Assembly (NCBI GenBank): GCA_017745075.1
Contig: JAGIAD010000029.1
Location: forward strand, 372,001-436,000
Length of the DNA: 64,000 nucleotides
Origin: Sphingobacteriaceae bacterium
Lineage (GTDB): Bacteria > Bacteroidota > Bacteroidia > Sphingobacteriales > Sphingobacteriaceae
Reading direction: 5' to 3'
Notes under the pieces: model-generated
Database searches by the model: none
Told to the model about the DNA's origin: nothing
What the model saw: the letters and a program-made list of their open reading frames with translations, nothing else
Translations under genes and position numbers: made by a program
Shown here: positions 8,526 through 18,240 of the stretch, in pieces
How positions within the stretch are numbered: position 1 is the first letter of the stretch
How the letters are laid out: the number at the start of each line of letters is the position of its first letter

Positions 8526-9665
8526 CTAACGAATCACTTCTCTCGAAATCACCATTTTCTGGATTTCTGAAGTACCTTCGTAAATCTGGGTAATTTTAGC
8601 ATCACGCATCAAACGCTCAACATGGTATTCTTTTACAAAACCGTAACCGCCATGCACCTGTACGGCTTCGATAGTTACATCCATAGCAACTTTTGAAGCA
8701 TAAAGTTTTGCCATAGAGCCAGCCTGCGTATAAGGCAAGCCCTGGTCTTTTAACCATGCTGCTTTATAAACCAATAATCTTGCGGCTTCGATTTGTGTAG
8801 CCATATCGGCCAGTTTAAAGGCAATGGCCTGGTGCTCTGAAATCGGTTTCCCGAACGACTTACGCTCTTTTGCATATTGTGTGGCCAGATCAAAAGCACC
8901 TTGTGCAATACCCAAAGCCTGGGCAGCGATACCAATGCGACCGCCTTCTAAAGTTTTCATCGCGAACTTAAAGCCAAAGCCATCTTCGCCTATTCTATTC
9001 TCTTTGGGTACTTTTACATCATTAAACATCAAAGAATGTGTATCAGACCCGCGGATACCCAATTTATTTTCTTTAGGACCAACAGTAAAGCCTTCCATCC
9101 CTTTTTCTACAATAAAAGCATTTATACCTTTATGCTTTAATTCGGGGTGGGTTTGGGCAATAACCAGATAGGTTGATGCTGTACTGCCATTGGTGATCCA
9201 GTTTTTGGTACCGTTAAGCAAATAATAATCTCCTTTATCTTCAGCAGTGGTGCGTTGTGAGGTAGCATCCGATCCCGCTTCGGGTTCTGAGAGGCAAAAG
9301 GCCCCAATTTTTTCACCAGCGGCCAATGGCTTAAGGTATTTTTCCTTTTGAGCCTCGCTCCCGTATTTTTCCAGGCCATAACAAACAAGGGAATTATTTA
9401 CCGACACTACCACAGAGGCAGATGCATCGATTTTAGATAGCTCTTCCATTACCAATACGTACGATATGGTATCGAGACCGCTACCGTTATATTTCGGATC
9501 AACCATCATCCCCAGGAAACCAAGTTCTCCCATTTTTTTCACTTGCTCGGCCGGAAATTTCTGATGCTCGTCTCGTTCAATTACTCCAGGCTTTAATTCT
9601 TGCTGTGCAAAATCGCGGGCCGCCTGCTGGATCATTAATTGCTCTTCATTTAATTCAAAATGCAT
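8526..9665 (-). CDS. Acyl-CoA dehydrogenase
   Basis: A 379-residue flavoenzyme that oxidises acyl-CoA to trans-2-enoyl-CoA in beta-oxidation or branched-chain degradation. Its length is standard. AFCLSEPEAGSDA (FAD/substrate loop, about 125-137) and WITNGSTA (about 160) are visible, as is the C-terminal QVHGGYGFVKEYHVERLMRDAKITQIYEGTSEIQ, where the Glu in IYEGTSE is the usual catalytic base of short-chain types. The sequence most resembles butyryl/short-chain acyl-CoA dehydrogenases. It is monocistronic. Confidence 0.95.
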   Translation of the reverse strand: MHFELNEEQLMIQQAARDFAQQELKPGVIERDEHQKFPAEQVKKMGELGFLGMMVDPKYNGSGLDTISYVLVMEELSKIDASASVVVSVNNSLVCYGLEKYGSEAQKEKYLKPLAAGEKIGAFCLSEPEAGSDATSQRTTAEDKGDYYLLNGTKNWITNGSTASTYLVIAQTHPELKHKGINAFIVEKGMEGFTVGPKENKLGIRGSDTHSLMFNDVKVPKENRIGEDGFGFKFAMKTLEGGRIGIAAQALGIAQGAFDLATQYAKERKSFGKPISEHQAIAFKLADMATQIEAARLLVYKAAWLKDQGLPYTQAGSMAKLYASKVAMDVTIEAVQVHGGYGFVKEYHVERLMRDAKITQIYEGTSEIQKMVISREVIR

Positions 9666-9852
9666 AACATTTAGTATAAAAGGTTAGTAAATCAAATGTA
9701 GCATTTCTGGTTGAAATTACTATGGCTGCATAGTAATTTATTTTAAGCGATAAATGTTTTTATTGGATTGTTTCATTGTTATGCACAATTATCCAGCTTT
9801 TGCCAGAATTTTAAAAAGATGAAAAATCCGGAAAAAGTATGGTTAGCATATC

Positions 9853-9882
9853 TTTGGCATTAATATAAGATTGTTATTTTTG
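9853..9882 (+). promoter_or_regulatory. Bacteroidota-type promoter of the AraC-like gene
   Basis: TTTG at 9853-9856 and TATTTTTG at 9875-9882 (TAnnTTTG -7 box) have an 18-base spacer. The -7 box ends 4 bases before the ATG at 9887, so the mRNA may be nearly leaderless. Confidence 0.5.
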
Positions 9883-9886
9883 TTAA

Positions 9887-10960
9887 ATGGACTTAGGCCA
9901 GCAAATATTGTTTTTCTTTAGTGCGTTGGGTGCATTTAATGGTTTAATCATTGGAGCCTATCTGCTATTGTTCAAAAAACAGAAATCGGTGCCTGCCTAT
10001 TTTTTAGGCCTTTTGCTTCTCTCAATTAGTTTAAAGATCAGTAAATCGCTGCTTTATTATTTTTATCCGTCTTTACCGGGTATTTATATCCAAATCGGTA
10101 TTTTAGGAAGCTCATTGGCCGGTCCATCTCTATTTTACTTTATCCGATCGGCTCTGGCTCAATCGACAAAAATAACAGCCCTACAAAAGGCAAATTATCT
10201 GTTTTGGATTTCGGCAATCATTATCGCCGGTCTGGTTGCTCCCTATAGTAAATTGCCTGATATCTGGGAAAATTATATCGGGAGAATAATTTCCATGCAG
10301 TTTACAATATACATCTTATATTCTGCCTGGTTACTTAAAGACGTTTTTATCAAACTTTTCACCAAAGGAGAAACAAGCTCTACTCCAGAATTATTATTGG
10401 TTTCGGTACTTATTGGGAATATCATTGTTCCCACCGTATTTAAACTACCTGTCTTCTCTTTTTTTAACGGTTCATGCATCAGTGGAGCCTTATTTTTCTC
10501 TCTCGTTCTGTATTTTAATACGTTTTTATTTATTACCAGAAGAAAAACTGGCGATTTACTTTCAACAGGCCAGCAGGCTATCCGTTATGCAAACAAAAAA
10601 ATCTCCACAGATCAGGCCATAGCTTTAACAGAAAAACTTGAAAAAATTATTCTCGAGGAGGAACTTTATAAAAACCCTGATCTCAAACTAAACGACCTTA
10701 GTAAAAAGATCAATATCTCAGGTCACCAGCTTTCGCAGCTGCTTAATGATAACCTGGGCAAAAGTTTTGCAGCCTATATTAATGGCTTCAGGATAAATGA
10801 AGCCTGTAAACTGATCATTAACGATAAAAGCATTAAGCTCGAAGCCATCGGTTACGAGGTGGGTTTTAATTCCAAATCTACATTCTACACCGCTTTTAAA
10901 AAGCATAAACAAACCACTCCTACTCTTTATAAGGAACAACTTTCTGTTGTTACACTGTAA
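9887..10960 (+). CDS. Membrane-anchored AraC-family regulator
   Basis: A 357-residue transcription regulator. Residues 1-225 contain about seven hydrophobic helices. Residues 255-350 are an AraC HTH domain with DLKLNDLSKKINISGHQLSQLLNDNLGKSFAAYINGFRINEACKLI and EAIGYEVGFNSKSTFYTAFKKHKQTTPTLYK, the two-HTH signature. This 7TM-AraC architecture is common in Bacteroidota, where the membrane part presumably senses a signal. The gene lies 101 bases upstream of an outer-membrane receptor gene on the same strand, its likely target. Confidence 0.92.
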   Translation: MDLGQQILFFFSALGAFNGLIIGAYLLLFKKQKSVPAYFLGLLLLSISLKISKSLLYYFYPSLPGIYIQIGILGSSLAGPSLFYFIRSALAQSTKITALQKANYLFWISAIIIAGLVAPYSKLPDIWENYIGRIISMQFTIYILYSAWLLKDVFIKLFTKGETSSTPELLLVSVLIGNIIVPTVFKLPVFSFFNGSCISGALFFSLVLYFNTFLFITRRKTGDLLSTGQQAIRYANKKISTDQAIALTEKLEKIILEEELYKNPDLKLNDLSKKINISGHQLSQLLNDNLGKSFAAYINGFRINEACKLIINDKSIKLEAIGYEVGFNSKSTFYTAFKKHKQTTPTLYKEQLSVVTL

Positions 10961-11061
10961 ACCTGTACGGTTTTATAATTCCGGACTCCCAAATCTGAGA
11001 TTTAGAACCGCTTCCTAATACTACCCTTTTAGTTTTGGCATCTAACCCAAACACATAAAGG

Positions 11062-13437
11062 ATGAAATATATCTTATTATATCTGCTGCTGCTAACAGCT
11101 CAATTGTTAAATGCACATACCATTACCGGAAAAATTATCGATAGTAAAAGTAACCAGGGCTTACCTTCAGTGAGTTTGATGTTAACCGATCAGGATCATC
11201 CAGCAGTTATAAAATATTCCAGCAGCGATACTTCGGGCTTTTTTCAGTTTAAGGATATACCGCAGGGCAGATACATTTTATCGGCTAGCTTAGTGGGCTA
11301 TCAAAAGGCACAAAAAACATTTGTAATCGATAACACAAGTACAACGATATTATCATTAGGCAATGTTCTACTTGCTGAAGATATTAACCTGCTCAATGAG
11401 GTGACTATTGTAGGCGGTGTGCCTGCGTTTAGCTCAAAGCAGGGACAAATTACGATCGGTATAGCCAACAATACCTTATTTAAATCGGCGCCTAATCTAC
11501 TCGAGGTATTCAGAAAGCTACCAGGCTTGCAGGTTAACCAGGACGGAACAATGCAATTGGCCAGCAGAGCAACCCCCACCTTATTTGTTGATGGCAGGCC
11601 AATAAACATGGGAAATGATGAAATTTTAACCTATTTAAGCAGTTTATCGCCCGATATGGTCGAATCAATCGAGATAATTAATCAACCATCGTCTAAATAT
11701 GATGGAGAATATCAGGGCATTATCGATGTTAAACTGAAAAAAAATACGGCTCTGGGCTTAAGAGGTACCTACAATGCGCAACTTCAGCAAAACAACTATA
11801 GTTTATTCGATCACAATTTATCGCTGATTTTTAAAACACCCCGTTTTACTTACGATTTAAAGCTCGGCCAAACCTTAGGAAGTTCATTCTATAAATATTA
11901 TGCACTGCAATACCTTCCGAATACCAATGGCCTAACTACCGATACACGAACGGTTACCAACAACAGAAATTTTAATGCGCAGGCAAGAGTCACTTACGAA
12001 ATTAAAAACGGGCAAACCGTTGAAGCGTTTTTACGTAGCTTTCAGATCAGGCGGAATGCCATATCGGGCAGTCAACTGGTTACCCAAACAGCAGACTTAA
12101 AGCAAACCATTTCCCACATCAAAAGTGATAATGATGCCCACCCGAAACAATACAATTATGCGGGAGGCATTAATTACGATGCTAAATTTAAAAACAGTGA
12201 GCTTCATATTGTTACCTCATTGGCACAGATAGACAACAGGCAAACGGAAGATATACAAAGCCGGAACGCATTTAAAAACGAACTTCAAAACTATTGGATA
12301 ACTAACTCGGCGAATAACATTATGATACGTTCTGCGCAGGCCGACTATACACAGAATATCGGGAAAGGCAAATTGGAGTTCGGGGGCAAGCTTACCAACA
12401 ATAGTACCGAAAATAACTTGCGTTACGATACGCTGGGCAATACAGGCTTTACCTTAGATCCCAAACGCAGCAACCAATTTGGTTATCACGAATATATACG
12501 TGCCGCTTATCTCTCTTTCAATAGCCAATGGGACAAAATTAATTATAGCCTAAGTTTAAGAGCTGAAAACACCCGTACACTGGCCAACTCGATAACCACC
12601 GGCACAGTGACAGAAAGGAAATACCTGAAATGGTTACCCAGCTTTAATTTAACTTATAATGTTAACGACGGAGATCAGATCAGTCTGAGTTATAGCAGGC
12701 GATTAACGCGGCCTACTTTCGCGGCTCTAAATCCTTTTCGGTTTTATTACAGTCCGCGACATTACTGGATAGGAAACCCCTATCTGCAGCCTTCAACAAC
12801 CAATCTTGTATCCTTATCCTATAACAAAAAAGTGATAAATATTTCACTGAATGCGGGCCGCGAAACAGATGTTATTGCCCGCTATCCGGAATATAACCCA
12901 ACAACAAATGAGCTCATCTTCCTGGGCCGCAACATTCCTTACCGGAACTTCGCCAACCTAACAGTGAGTTTACCTGTTAAAATAAGCACATGGTGGCGGG
13001 TGAACCATAATATGGTCTTCTCTTATAACAAGGAGCTAACCCCGTATTTTGGCCAGACCTATAAAATTGCAGTTTATGATTACAAAATTAATGGTAGCCA
13101 GGTTTTTACCTTGAAAAACTGGTTATTAGATGTTAGTTACTTATACGAATCGAAAAGTGGCAATGGCCTTTATATTTTTGCACCAGTTTATGGCGTTGAT
13201 TTCGGCCTGCAAAAAGCATGGTTTAAGAATAAGCTTAATACTAAAATTGTGCTTTATGATGCTTTCGACAATATTAAAAGAAGATTTATTTTTAGGGAGA
13301 AAAGCATCATCAATAACGATTTCTATCATTATTTTGCTTCAAACAAAATGGCCTTTAGCTTAACTTATAGTTTCGGAAATTCTACTTACAAGGCTAAGGA
13401 AAACAAGAGAAATGAGGATGAAAACAGGGCTAATTAA
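11062..13437 (+). CDS. Outer-membrane beta-barrel (TonB receptor-like) protein
   Basis: A 791-residue outer-membrane protein of the OMP_b-brl_3 type. A signal peptide (1-19) is followed by a carboxypeptidase-regulatory beta domain (about 20-105: ITGKIIDSKSNQGLPSVSLMLTD) and a plug-like segment (about 125-230: VFRKLPGLQVNQDG...TPTLFVDGRPI...IEIINQPSSKYDGEYQGIIDVKLKK). The rest is barrel strands. It lacks a clear C-terminal aromatic terminus and ends in a Lys/Glu/Asn-rich tail. The ligand is unknown. Transcription is probably under the upstream AraC gene. Its last 8 bases overlap the convergent flippase-like gene. Confidence 0.9.
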   Translation: MKYILLYLLLLTAQLLNAHTITGKIIDSKSNQGLPSVSLMLTDQDHPAVIKYSSSDTSGFFQFKDIPQGRYILSASLVGYQKAQKTFVIDNTSTTILSLGNVLLAEDINLLNEVTIVGGVPAFSSKQGQITIGIANNTLFKSAPNLLEVFRKLPGLQVNQDGTMQLASRATPTLFVDGRPINMGNDEILTYLSSLSPDMVESIEIINQPSSKYDGEYQGIIDVKLKKNTALGLRGTYNAQLQQNNYSLFDHNLSLIFKTPRFTYDLKLGQTLGSSFYKYYALQYLPNTNGLTTDTRTVTNNRNFNAQARVTYEIKNGQTVEAFLRSFQIRRNAISGSQLVTQTADLKQTISHIKSDNDAHPKQYNYAGGINYDAKFKNSELHIVTSLAQIDNRQTEDIQSRNAFKNELQNYWITNSANNIMIRSAQADYTQNIGKGKLEFGGKLTNNSTENNLRYDTLGNTGFTLDPKRSNQFGYHEYIRAAYLSFNSQWDKINYSLSLRAENTRTLANSITTGTVTERKYLKWLPSFNLTYNVNDGDQISLSYSRRLTRPTFAALNPFRFYYSPRHYWIGNPYLQPSTTNLVSLSYNKKVINISLNAGRETDVIARYPEYNPTTNELIFLGRNIPYRNFANLTVSLPVKISTWWRVNHNMVFSYNKELTPYFGQTYKIAVYDYKINGSQVFTLKNWLLDVSYLYESKSGNGLYIFAPVYGVDFGLQKAWFKNKLNTKIVLYDAFDNIKRRFIFREKSIINNDFYHYFASNKMAFSLTYSFGNSTYKAKENKRNEDENRAN

Positions 13438-14425
13438 CTGGATTCACCACATCTGTTTTTTTAAACAGGGTACAGCTTAGACTAAAACTGCCTAATACCA
13501 ATATGAGTAAAACCTGCGATGAATGGATGATGGTTGAGTAGGCCAGTCCATCCTTAAATGAAATACCGTAGAGTACAAGCGATTGGGCCACCATCCAGTG
13601 GAAAACGCCTATACCACCCTGTACGGGTGCAGCCATGGCAAAGCCCGAAAATACAATTGCGGTAAATGCAGCATTAAAATGAAGGCCGGCTGTAGCCTGT
13701 ATTGACGAGAAAGCAAAATACATGGAAAGCGAATAGAAAATCCAGATCCCTAGCGTATAGGTTAAGAATATACCTTTTTTCCTGAGCTTTCCGTAAGAAC
13801 CAAAACCCTGACGCAGGCTTACAAAAATACGCAGGAATTTTTTACTGAATTTTTTCCGCAGGAAATAAACAGGTACTAACACCAATAATAATATAATAAT
13901 GGTTAAGCCAACGAGCCACCAATAATTTAAACTGTCTAGTTTTTTAAGAAGATTCAGGTAAATGGTATCGTATAAAAAATCCGAAACAATATCGTACTGT
14001 AAGGTAAGCATGGCTAAACTGGTGAAGAAAAGCATCAGCACGTCAAAAAGTCTTTCGGTAATTACGGTACCTATGGAGGCAAACATCGGTACTTTTTCTG
14101 CTTTATGGATCACCGAACACCTGCCAAGCTCGCCAAAACGCGGCAGCGCAAGATTTGCAAGGTAGCCAATCATTACCGCATGATAGGCATTCCAGAAACT
14201 TACTTTGTAATGGATAGACTGATAAAGCATCTGCCAGCGCAATGCCCGTAATACGTGGGCAATCCAAACCGCAAAAGCTGAATTGACTACCCAAAAATAA
14301 TCTGCGGTTCTAATTTCCTGCCAGATCTTTCCTAAATCCTGACCCCGAAACGCTAAATATAATACCCCTATCCCGATTAAAAACAGGATGATGTATTTTA
14401 ACGCTGTTTTGAGGTCGAAGGTCAC
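13430..14425 (-). CDS. YbhN/UPF0104-type lipid flippase-like membrane protein
   Basis: A 331-residue integral membrane protein of the lysylphosphatidylglycerol synthase transmembrane (DUF2156-less, UPF0104) family, with about eight helices. The start is GTG at 14425. Conserved segments include FWVVNSAFAVWIAHVLRALRWQMLYQ, YLANLALPRFGELGRCSVIHK and APVQGGIGVFHWMVAQSLVLYG, which match the family's R-x-GE and PGGLG-like motifs. It begins 3 bases after panD on the same strand, so it is the last gene of panC-panD-flippase. Its role in lipid transport is inferred from the family. Confidence 0.88.
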   Translation of the reverse strand: MTFDLKTALKYIILFLIGIGVLYLAFRGQDLGKIWQEIRTADYFWVVNSAFAVWIAHVLRALRWQMLYQSIHYKVSFWNAYHAVMIGYLANLALPRFGELGRCSVIHKAEKVPMFASIGTVITERLFDVLMLFFTSLAMLTLQYDIVSDFLYDTIYLNLLKKLDSLNYWWLVGLTIIILLLVLVPVYFLRKKFSKKFLRIFVSLRQGFGSYGKLRKKGIFLTYTLGIWIFYSLSMYFAFSSIQATAGLHFNAAFTAIVFSGFAMAAPVQGGIGVFHWMVAQSLVLYGISFKDGLAYSTIIHSSQVLLILVLGSFSLSCTLFKKTDVVNPVN

Positions 14426-14428
14426 AAT

Positions 14429-14779
14429 TTATTTTAGCAAGTGGTTGTTATCGTCAGGAAAAACTAGGATCGGATTATATTTTTTGGCTTCTTCTATAGG
14501 CAATGCACCGTACGACATGATGATCAAAATATCGCCAAGTTGTGCCAAACGCGCTGTAGCACCATTTAAACAGATGGTTCCGGTACCGCGTTCGCCTTTA
14601 ATTACATAAGTTTCGAAACGTGCGCCGTTGTTATTATTTACGATCTGCACCTTCTCATTAGCAATAATGTTAGCTGCATCCATTAAATCTTCATCGATCG
14701 TAATACTGCCTACATAATTCAATTCGGCCTGTGTTACCCTAACACGGTGTATTTTCGATTTTAATATTGTGATAACCAT
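14429..14779 (-). CDS. panD: Aspartate 1-decarboxylase
   Basis: A pyruvoyl enzyme making beta-alanine from aspartate for pantothenate and CoA synthesis. It has 116 residues, the standard length. The self-cleavage site Gly24-Ser25 lies in NYVGSITIDEDLMDAA, and Lys9, His11 and Tyr58-region residues of the active site are in place (KSKIHRVRVT; RFETYVIKGERGTG). It lies downstream of panC (137 bases) and 3 bases upstream of the flippase-like gene. Confidence 0.97.
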   Translation of the reverse strand: MVITILKSKIHRVRVTQAELNYVGSITIDEDLMDAANIIANEKVQIVNNNNGARFETYVIKGERGTGTICLNGATARLAQLGDILIIMSYGALPIEEAKKYNPILVFPDDNNHLLK

Positions 14780-14805
14780 TTGGCAAAGTTAGTAATAAAG
14801 CACTG

Positions 14806-14914
14806 GATGAAAAAAATGTAAAATGTAAGCGCGATGTAATATGGATAATAGAAAATTGGCGATGAGCTATATACATATCCATCTTACCCTTCCACTTTAC
14901 CTCTTCCATCTTAC
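14806..14914. repeat. Stuttering inverted intergenic repeat between panC and panD
   Basis: The left side holds AAAATGTAAAATGTAAG. The right side holds CCATCTTACCC, CCACTTTACC and CCATCTTACATTA, that is, reiterated words and complements of the left side. It forms an imperfect long hairpin. Confidence 0.5.
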
Positions 14915-14915
14915 A

Positions 14916-15770
14916 TTATTTTATAATCATATTATCAATCAGCCTGGTCGAACCTACCTTGGCTGCAACTAAAGCAACCAGGTAGTCTTCATCTTTCGAT
15001 TTTGCCGGTTCAAGTGTATTGCCGTTTGCGATGGTAAAATAATCGAGGGCAACTCCTTCAACATTATCGTAAAATTCCCTGGCTTTACGTTCAAGCTCGG
15101 CCAGGGTGTATTCTTCAAAATGGTCGACTACAAACTGCAGCGATTTGCTCAATACCAGCGAGTGCTGACGGTCTTCGGGGGTTAAATGAATATTGCGGCT
15201 GCTCATGGCCAGGCCATCGTCTTCCCTGATAATCGGGCAGGTAATAATGGTAATGGGCAGATTAAAATGCGCTACCATGTTTTTAATCATCAGTACCTGC
15301 TGAAAATCTTTCTGCCCAAACATGGCCACATCGGGCTCGACCGCATCAAAAAGTTTTTTTACAATCTGTGTTACCCCCTGATAGTGTCCTTTCCTGAAAG
15401 CGCCCTCAAGCAAAAATTCGGCACTTCCTAAATCAATATGCCATTTTTCGTCAGCACCCTGGGGGTACATTTCCTCCACACTGGGCATAAAAACACCGTT
15501 GCAACCGGCATCGCGAAGCATAGCCAGGTCGTGTTCAATCGGTCGAGGATATTTTTCCAGGTCCTTCGGATCAGTAAACTGCGTAGGATTAACAAAAATA
15601 CTGCAGATAATGATATCGGCATGTTGCTGGGCCAGTTTTATCAGCGAGATATGGCCATTATGCAGCGCACCCATTGTGGGCACTAATGCTATTTTTTTAG
15701 CAGATGCTTTTAATGGCTGTAAAAAAGCCTTAAGTGCTGCTTTGGTTTTAAATATTTCCAATTTGGACAA
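14916..15770 (-). CDS. panC: Pantothenate synthetase
   Basis: Joins pantoate and beta-alanine using ATP. It has 284 residues. PTMGALHNGHISLI carries the HIGH-like motif (about 31-44), and SIFVNPTQF, GQKDFQQ and MSSRN (KMSKS-like) follow in order. No ATG is in frame. TTG at 15770 and TTG at 15761 are both possible, and the second would give a start more like other PanC proteins. It is first in panC-panD-flippase, so both steps that consume and make beta-alanine are co-transcribed. Confidence 0.96.
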   Translation of the reverse strand: MSKLEIFKTKAALKAFLQPLKASAKKIALVPTMGALHNGHISLIKLAQQHADIIICSIFVNPTQFTDPKDLEKYPRPIEHDLAMLRDAGCNGVFMPSVEEMYPQGADEKWHIDLGSAEFLLEGAFRKGHYQGVTQIVKKLFDAVEPDVAMFGQKDFQQVLMIKNMVAHFNLPITIITCPIIREDDGLAMSSRNIHLTPEDRQHSLVLSKSLQFVVDHFEEYTLAELERKAREFYDNVEGVALDYFTIANGNTLEPAKSKDEDYLVALVAAKVGSTRLIDNMIIK

Positions 15771-15832
15771 TCTAAATTAAAGCCGTAAAGGTGTAAATTA
15801 ATCTAAACGAAACCAAACAAATGCTTGCTATA

Positions 15833-15863
15833 TTGATAAATAGTATTATTATGCTTACCTTTG
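15833..15863 (+). promoter_or_regulatory. Bacteroidota-type promoter upstream of the GT5-like gene
   Basis: TTG at 15833-15835 and TACCTTTG at 15856-15863 fit the -33/-7 consensus with a 20-base spacer. The expected leader to the ATG at 15905 is about 40 bases. Confidence 0.55.
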
Positions 15864-15904
15864 CAGCTCATTATCTTTTATTTAACTTAATATTTTCTTA
15901 GAAT

Positions 15905-16735
15905 ATGGAGATGGCAAAAACGAAGCTGCTGATTGTTACACACGAAATGTCGCCTTTCCTCGAGCTTACTAAAATTTCTGAAATTACGCGCCAGTTACCA
16001 CAGGCTATGCAAGAAAAAGGATTCGAAATCCGTATCTTGATGCCAAAATTTGGTAATATCAACGAAAGAAGAAATCGTTTACACGAAGTAATACGCTTGT
16101 CTGGAATGAACATCATTATTGATGACAATGATAACCCTTTAATCATCAAAGTAGCCTCCATCCCAGCTGCACGCATGCAGGTTTATTTCTTAGACAATGA
16201 AGAATATTTCCAGCGCAAGCAGGTATTTAGAGATGCCAGCGGAAAATTTTTCGACGATAACGATGAGCGTACGATTTTCTTTTGCAAAGGCGCGTTAGAA
16301 ACCGTTAAAAAATTAGGTTGGGCACCGGATATTGTTCACTGCCATGGCTGGATGAGTGCATTAGTTCCTGCCTACATCAAAACAACTTATAAAAACGATC
16401 CTACTTTTAAAAATTCTAAAGTAGTATACTCTATTTATGAGGATGGCTTTACAGAAAAATTGAACGCCAATTTCGCTGCTAAAGCAGTAATGTCGAACAT
16501 GACGGAAGATGACACGAAAGCGTTCTTACCATCTGATTGCGACAGCATGCACATTGGTGCCGTAACACATTCTGACGCAGTGGTTTTAGCAGACGAAAAC
16601 CTGAATAAAGATGTGTTAAAATTTGTTAAAGATTCCAATAAGCCAACATTAGCTTTTAACTTAACCGAGAATTTTGAAAACTTCTATACTTTTTACGAGG
16701 AGATTTCGAATGACGAATTGGTTTCAGTAGCTTAA
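15905..16735 (+). CDS. Glycogen-synthase-like (GT5 N-terminal lobe) protein
   Basis: A 276-residue protein homologous to the N-terminal lobe of GT5 glycogen/starch synthases. It has LLIVTHEMSPF near the start and GWAPDIVHCHGWMSALVPAYIKT at about 137-160, like GlgA's PDVVHAHDWHAGL. True GlgA is about 480 residues. Here the whole C-terminal nucleotide-binding lobe is missing, and the KTGGL substrate loop is replaced by ELTKI. It is therefore unlikely to be a working synthase. It lies 21 bases upstream of a DUF4270 lipoprotein gene, with which it is probably co-transcribed. A second ATG at 15911 could be the start. Confidence 0.85.
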   Translation: MEMAKTKLLIVTHEMSPFLELTKISEITRQLPQAMQEKGFEIRILMPKFGNINERRNRLHEVIRLSGMNIIIDDNDNPLIIKVASIPAARMQVYFLDNEEYFQRKQVFRDASGKFFDDNDERTIFFCKGALETVKKLGWAPDIVHCHGWMSALVPAYIKTTYKNDPTFKNSKVVYSIYEDGFTEKLNANFAAKAVMSNMTEDDTKAFLPSDCDSMHIGAVTHSDAVVLADENLNKDVLKFVKDSNKPTLAFNLTENFENFYTFYEEISNDELVSVA

Positions 16736-16756
16736 TCAGGTATTATTATTTAAAAT

Positions 16757-18178
16757 ATGAAATTTACAAAACAAGACTTATTAACCCTGTTGATAGGTCT
16801 TTTTCTTTTTGCATCGTGTAAAAACCCCGACGGTGTTGGTTTGGACGTTGATCCGAATTCGGCTATTACCGGAACATTGGTCGTATCTCCTGTTACCACA
16901 CAATTGGTTGCAGAAACTGCTGCAAATACCTTAGGACAACCCCGTTATCCGTTAGGCTACATGGTTGATCCTGTTTTTGGCAAAACAGAAGCTGGTATAG
17001 CCATGACTGTTTATCCGGTGAGTACCAGTTATGATTTTGGAACCGCACCTCAACTTGATTCTGCCGTTTTGGTCTTAAAATTCGACGAATCAAGTGCTGT
17101 AACCAAATTTTATGGCGATACCATTAACTCTAAATACAGCATAGATGTATTCCAGTTGGCCAACAAGGTAACCACGTATAAAAGTTCTGACGTTCAAGCC
17201 ATTAACAATACTTTGCTAGGGAATTTCACAGGCAAGTTAGCTCCAAATACCAAAACCAAGGTATATGATATTGTTACCGGCAAAGCTGATACTTTAAAAA
17301 CAGTACCGGCACAGGTGAGGATTCCGCTTAACAAAACATTCATCCAGAACAACATTTTAAACCTGGGTACAGCCGGTACCTCATCGAATGCGAAATTTAT
17401 CGATGCTTTTAAAGGTTTATACGCACAGGTAAATAAATCTTCGGCAACAGGTACGGGCGGTATTGCTTTTTTCAGCTTCTCGGGGACTGATTCGTACCTG
17501 CAGCTGGTGTGGAAGAAAACAAATTCATCTAACGGAGTTGATACTGCTACTGTAAACTTCCCTATTGGCGCATTAAACACTAGCAGTCAGATTAGTGGCG
17601 TGGCCGCAACTATTAAACACGATTACGCAGGCACCCCCGTACAGGACCAGATTCTTACACCTGGCGGATCATATAACGTAACTTATTTACAGGGGCTGGC
17701 TGGTGTTAAAACCAAAATCAGCTTTGACGGACTGACATCTTTTAAAGGCACCTATGGGAAAGTAATAGTTAATAAGGCCGAGCTGGTTATAGAACTTGCC
17801 GGTGGCGCACCTGCGTACCCATTTAATGCTGCACAGCGGCTTTCGTTATACCGCTGGGATATTGCACACCAACCGGCTAACATTCCTGATTATACGAATT
17901 TCGCCTTAAGCTCTTCAGGTATATCTGCAGCAGGAGAAGCACGTTATGGCGGATATTTCGATTCAGTTAAAAACCGTTATATTTTTATAATAACCAATTA
18001 TGTTCAAGGCCTGATTGATGGCACCACAAAAGACGAAGGCACATTTTTAGCGCCGACTTCTTATAATCTTTTCCAAACCGTACCAACGGCAATTTCAGCA
18101 GAAAGATCGATCATTGGAACGGGTAATGCAGCAACAAATAAAATGAAACTGAATATCTATTATACCAAGGTTAATTAG
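16757..18178 (+). CDS. DUF4270 domain lipoprotein
   Basis: A 473-residue surface or periplasmic lipoprotein. The signal sequence (1-20) ends in LFASC, with Cys21 as the lipid site. The rest matches the DUF4270 pattern found in Bacteroidota: ITGTLVVSPVTTQLVAETAAN, then YPLGYMVDPVFGKTEAGIAM, PQLDSAVLVLKF and a C-terminal segment ending MKLNIYYTKV. The family has no known function. It follows the GT5-like gene by 21 bases and ends at a strong terminator. Confidence 0.9.
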   Translation: MKFTKQDLLTLLIGLFLFASCKNPDGVGLDVDPNSAITGTLVVSPVTTQLVAETAANTLGQPRYPLGYMVDPVFGKTEAGIAMTVYPVSTSYDFGTAPQLDSAVLVLKFDESSAVTKFYGDTINSKYSIDVFQLANKVTTYKSSDVQAINNTLLGNFTGKLAPNTKTKVYDIVTGKADTLKTVPAQVRIPLNKTFIQNNILNLGTAGTSSNAKFIDAFKGLYAQVNKSSATGTGGIAFFSFSGTDSYLQLVWKKTNSSNGVDTATVNFPIGALNTSSQISGVAATIKHDYAGTPVQDQILTPGGSYNVTYLQGLAGVKTKISFDGLTSFKGTYGKVIVNKAELVIELAGGAPAYPFNAAQRLSLYRWDIAHQPANIPDYTNFALSSSGISAAGEARYGGYFDSVKNRYIFIITNYVQGLIDGTTKDEGTFLAPTSYNLFQTVPTAISAERSIIGTGNAATNKMKLNIYYTKVN

Positions 18179-18197
18179 TGTTGGTATCTTCGATTTC

Positions 18198-18233
18198 AAA
18201 AAACTCCTGTTCCTAAAAGAGCAGGAGTTTTTT
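18198..18233 (+). terminator. Intrinsic terminator after the DUF4270 gene
   Basis: The stem AAAAACTCCTG / CAGGAGTTTTTT lies 20 bases after the stop codon, with a T-rich run. Confidence 0.85.
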
Positions 18234-18240
18234 GTTTATA

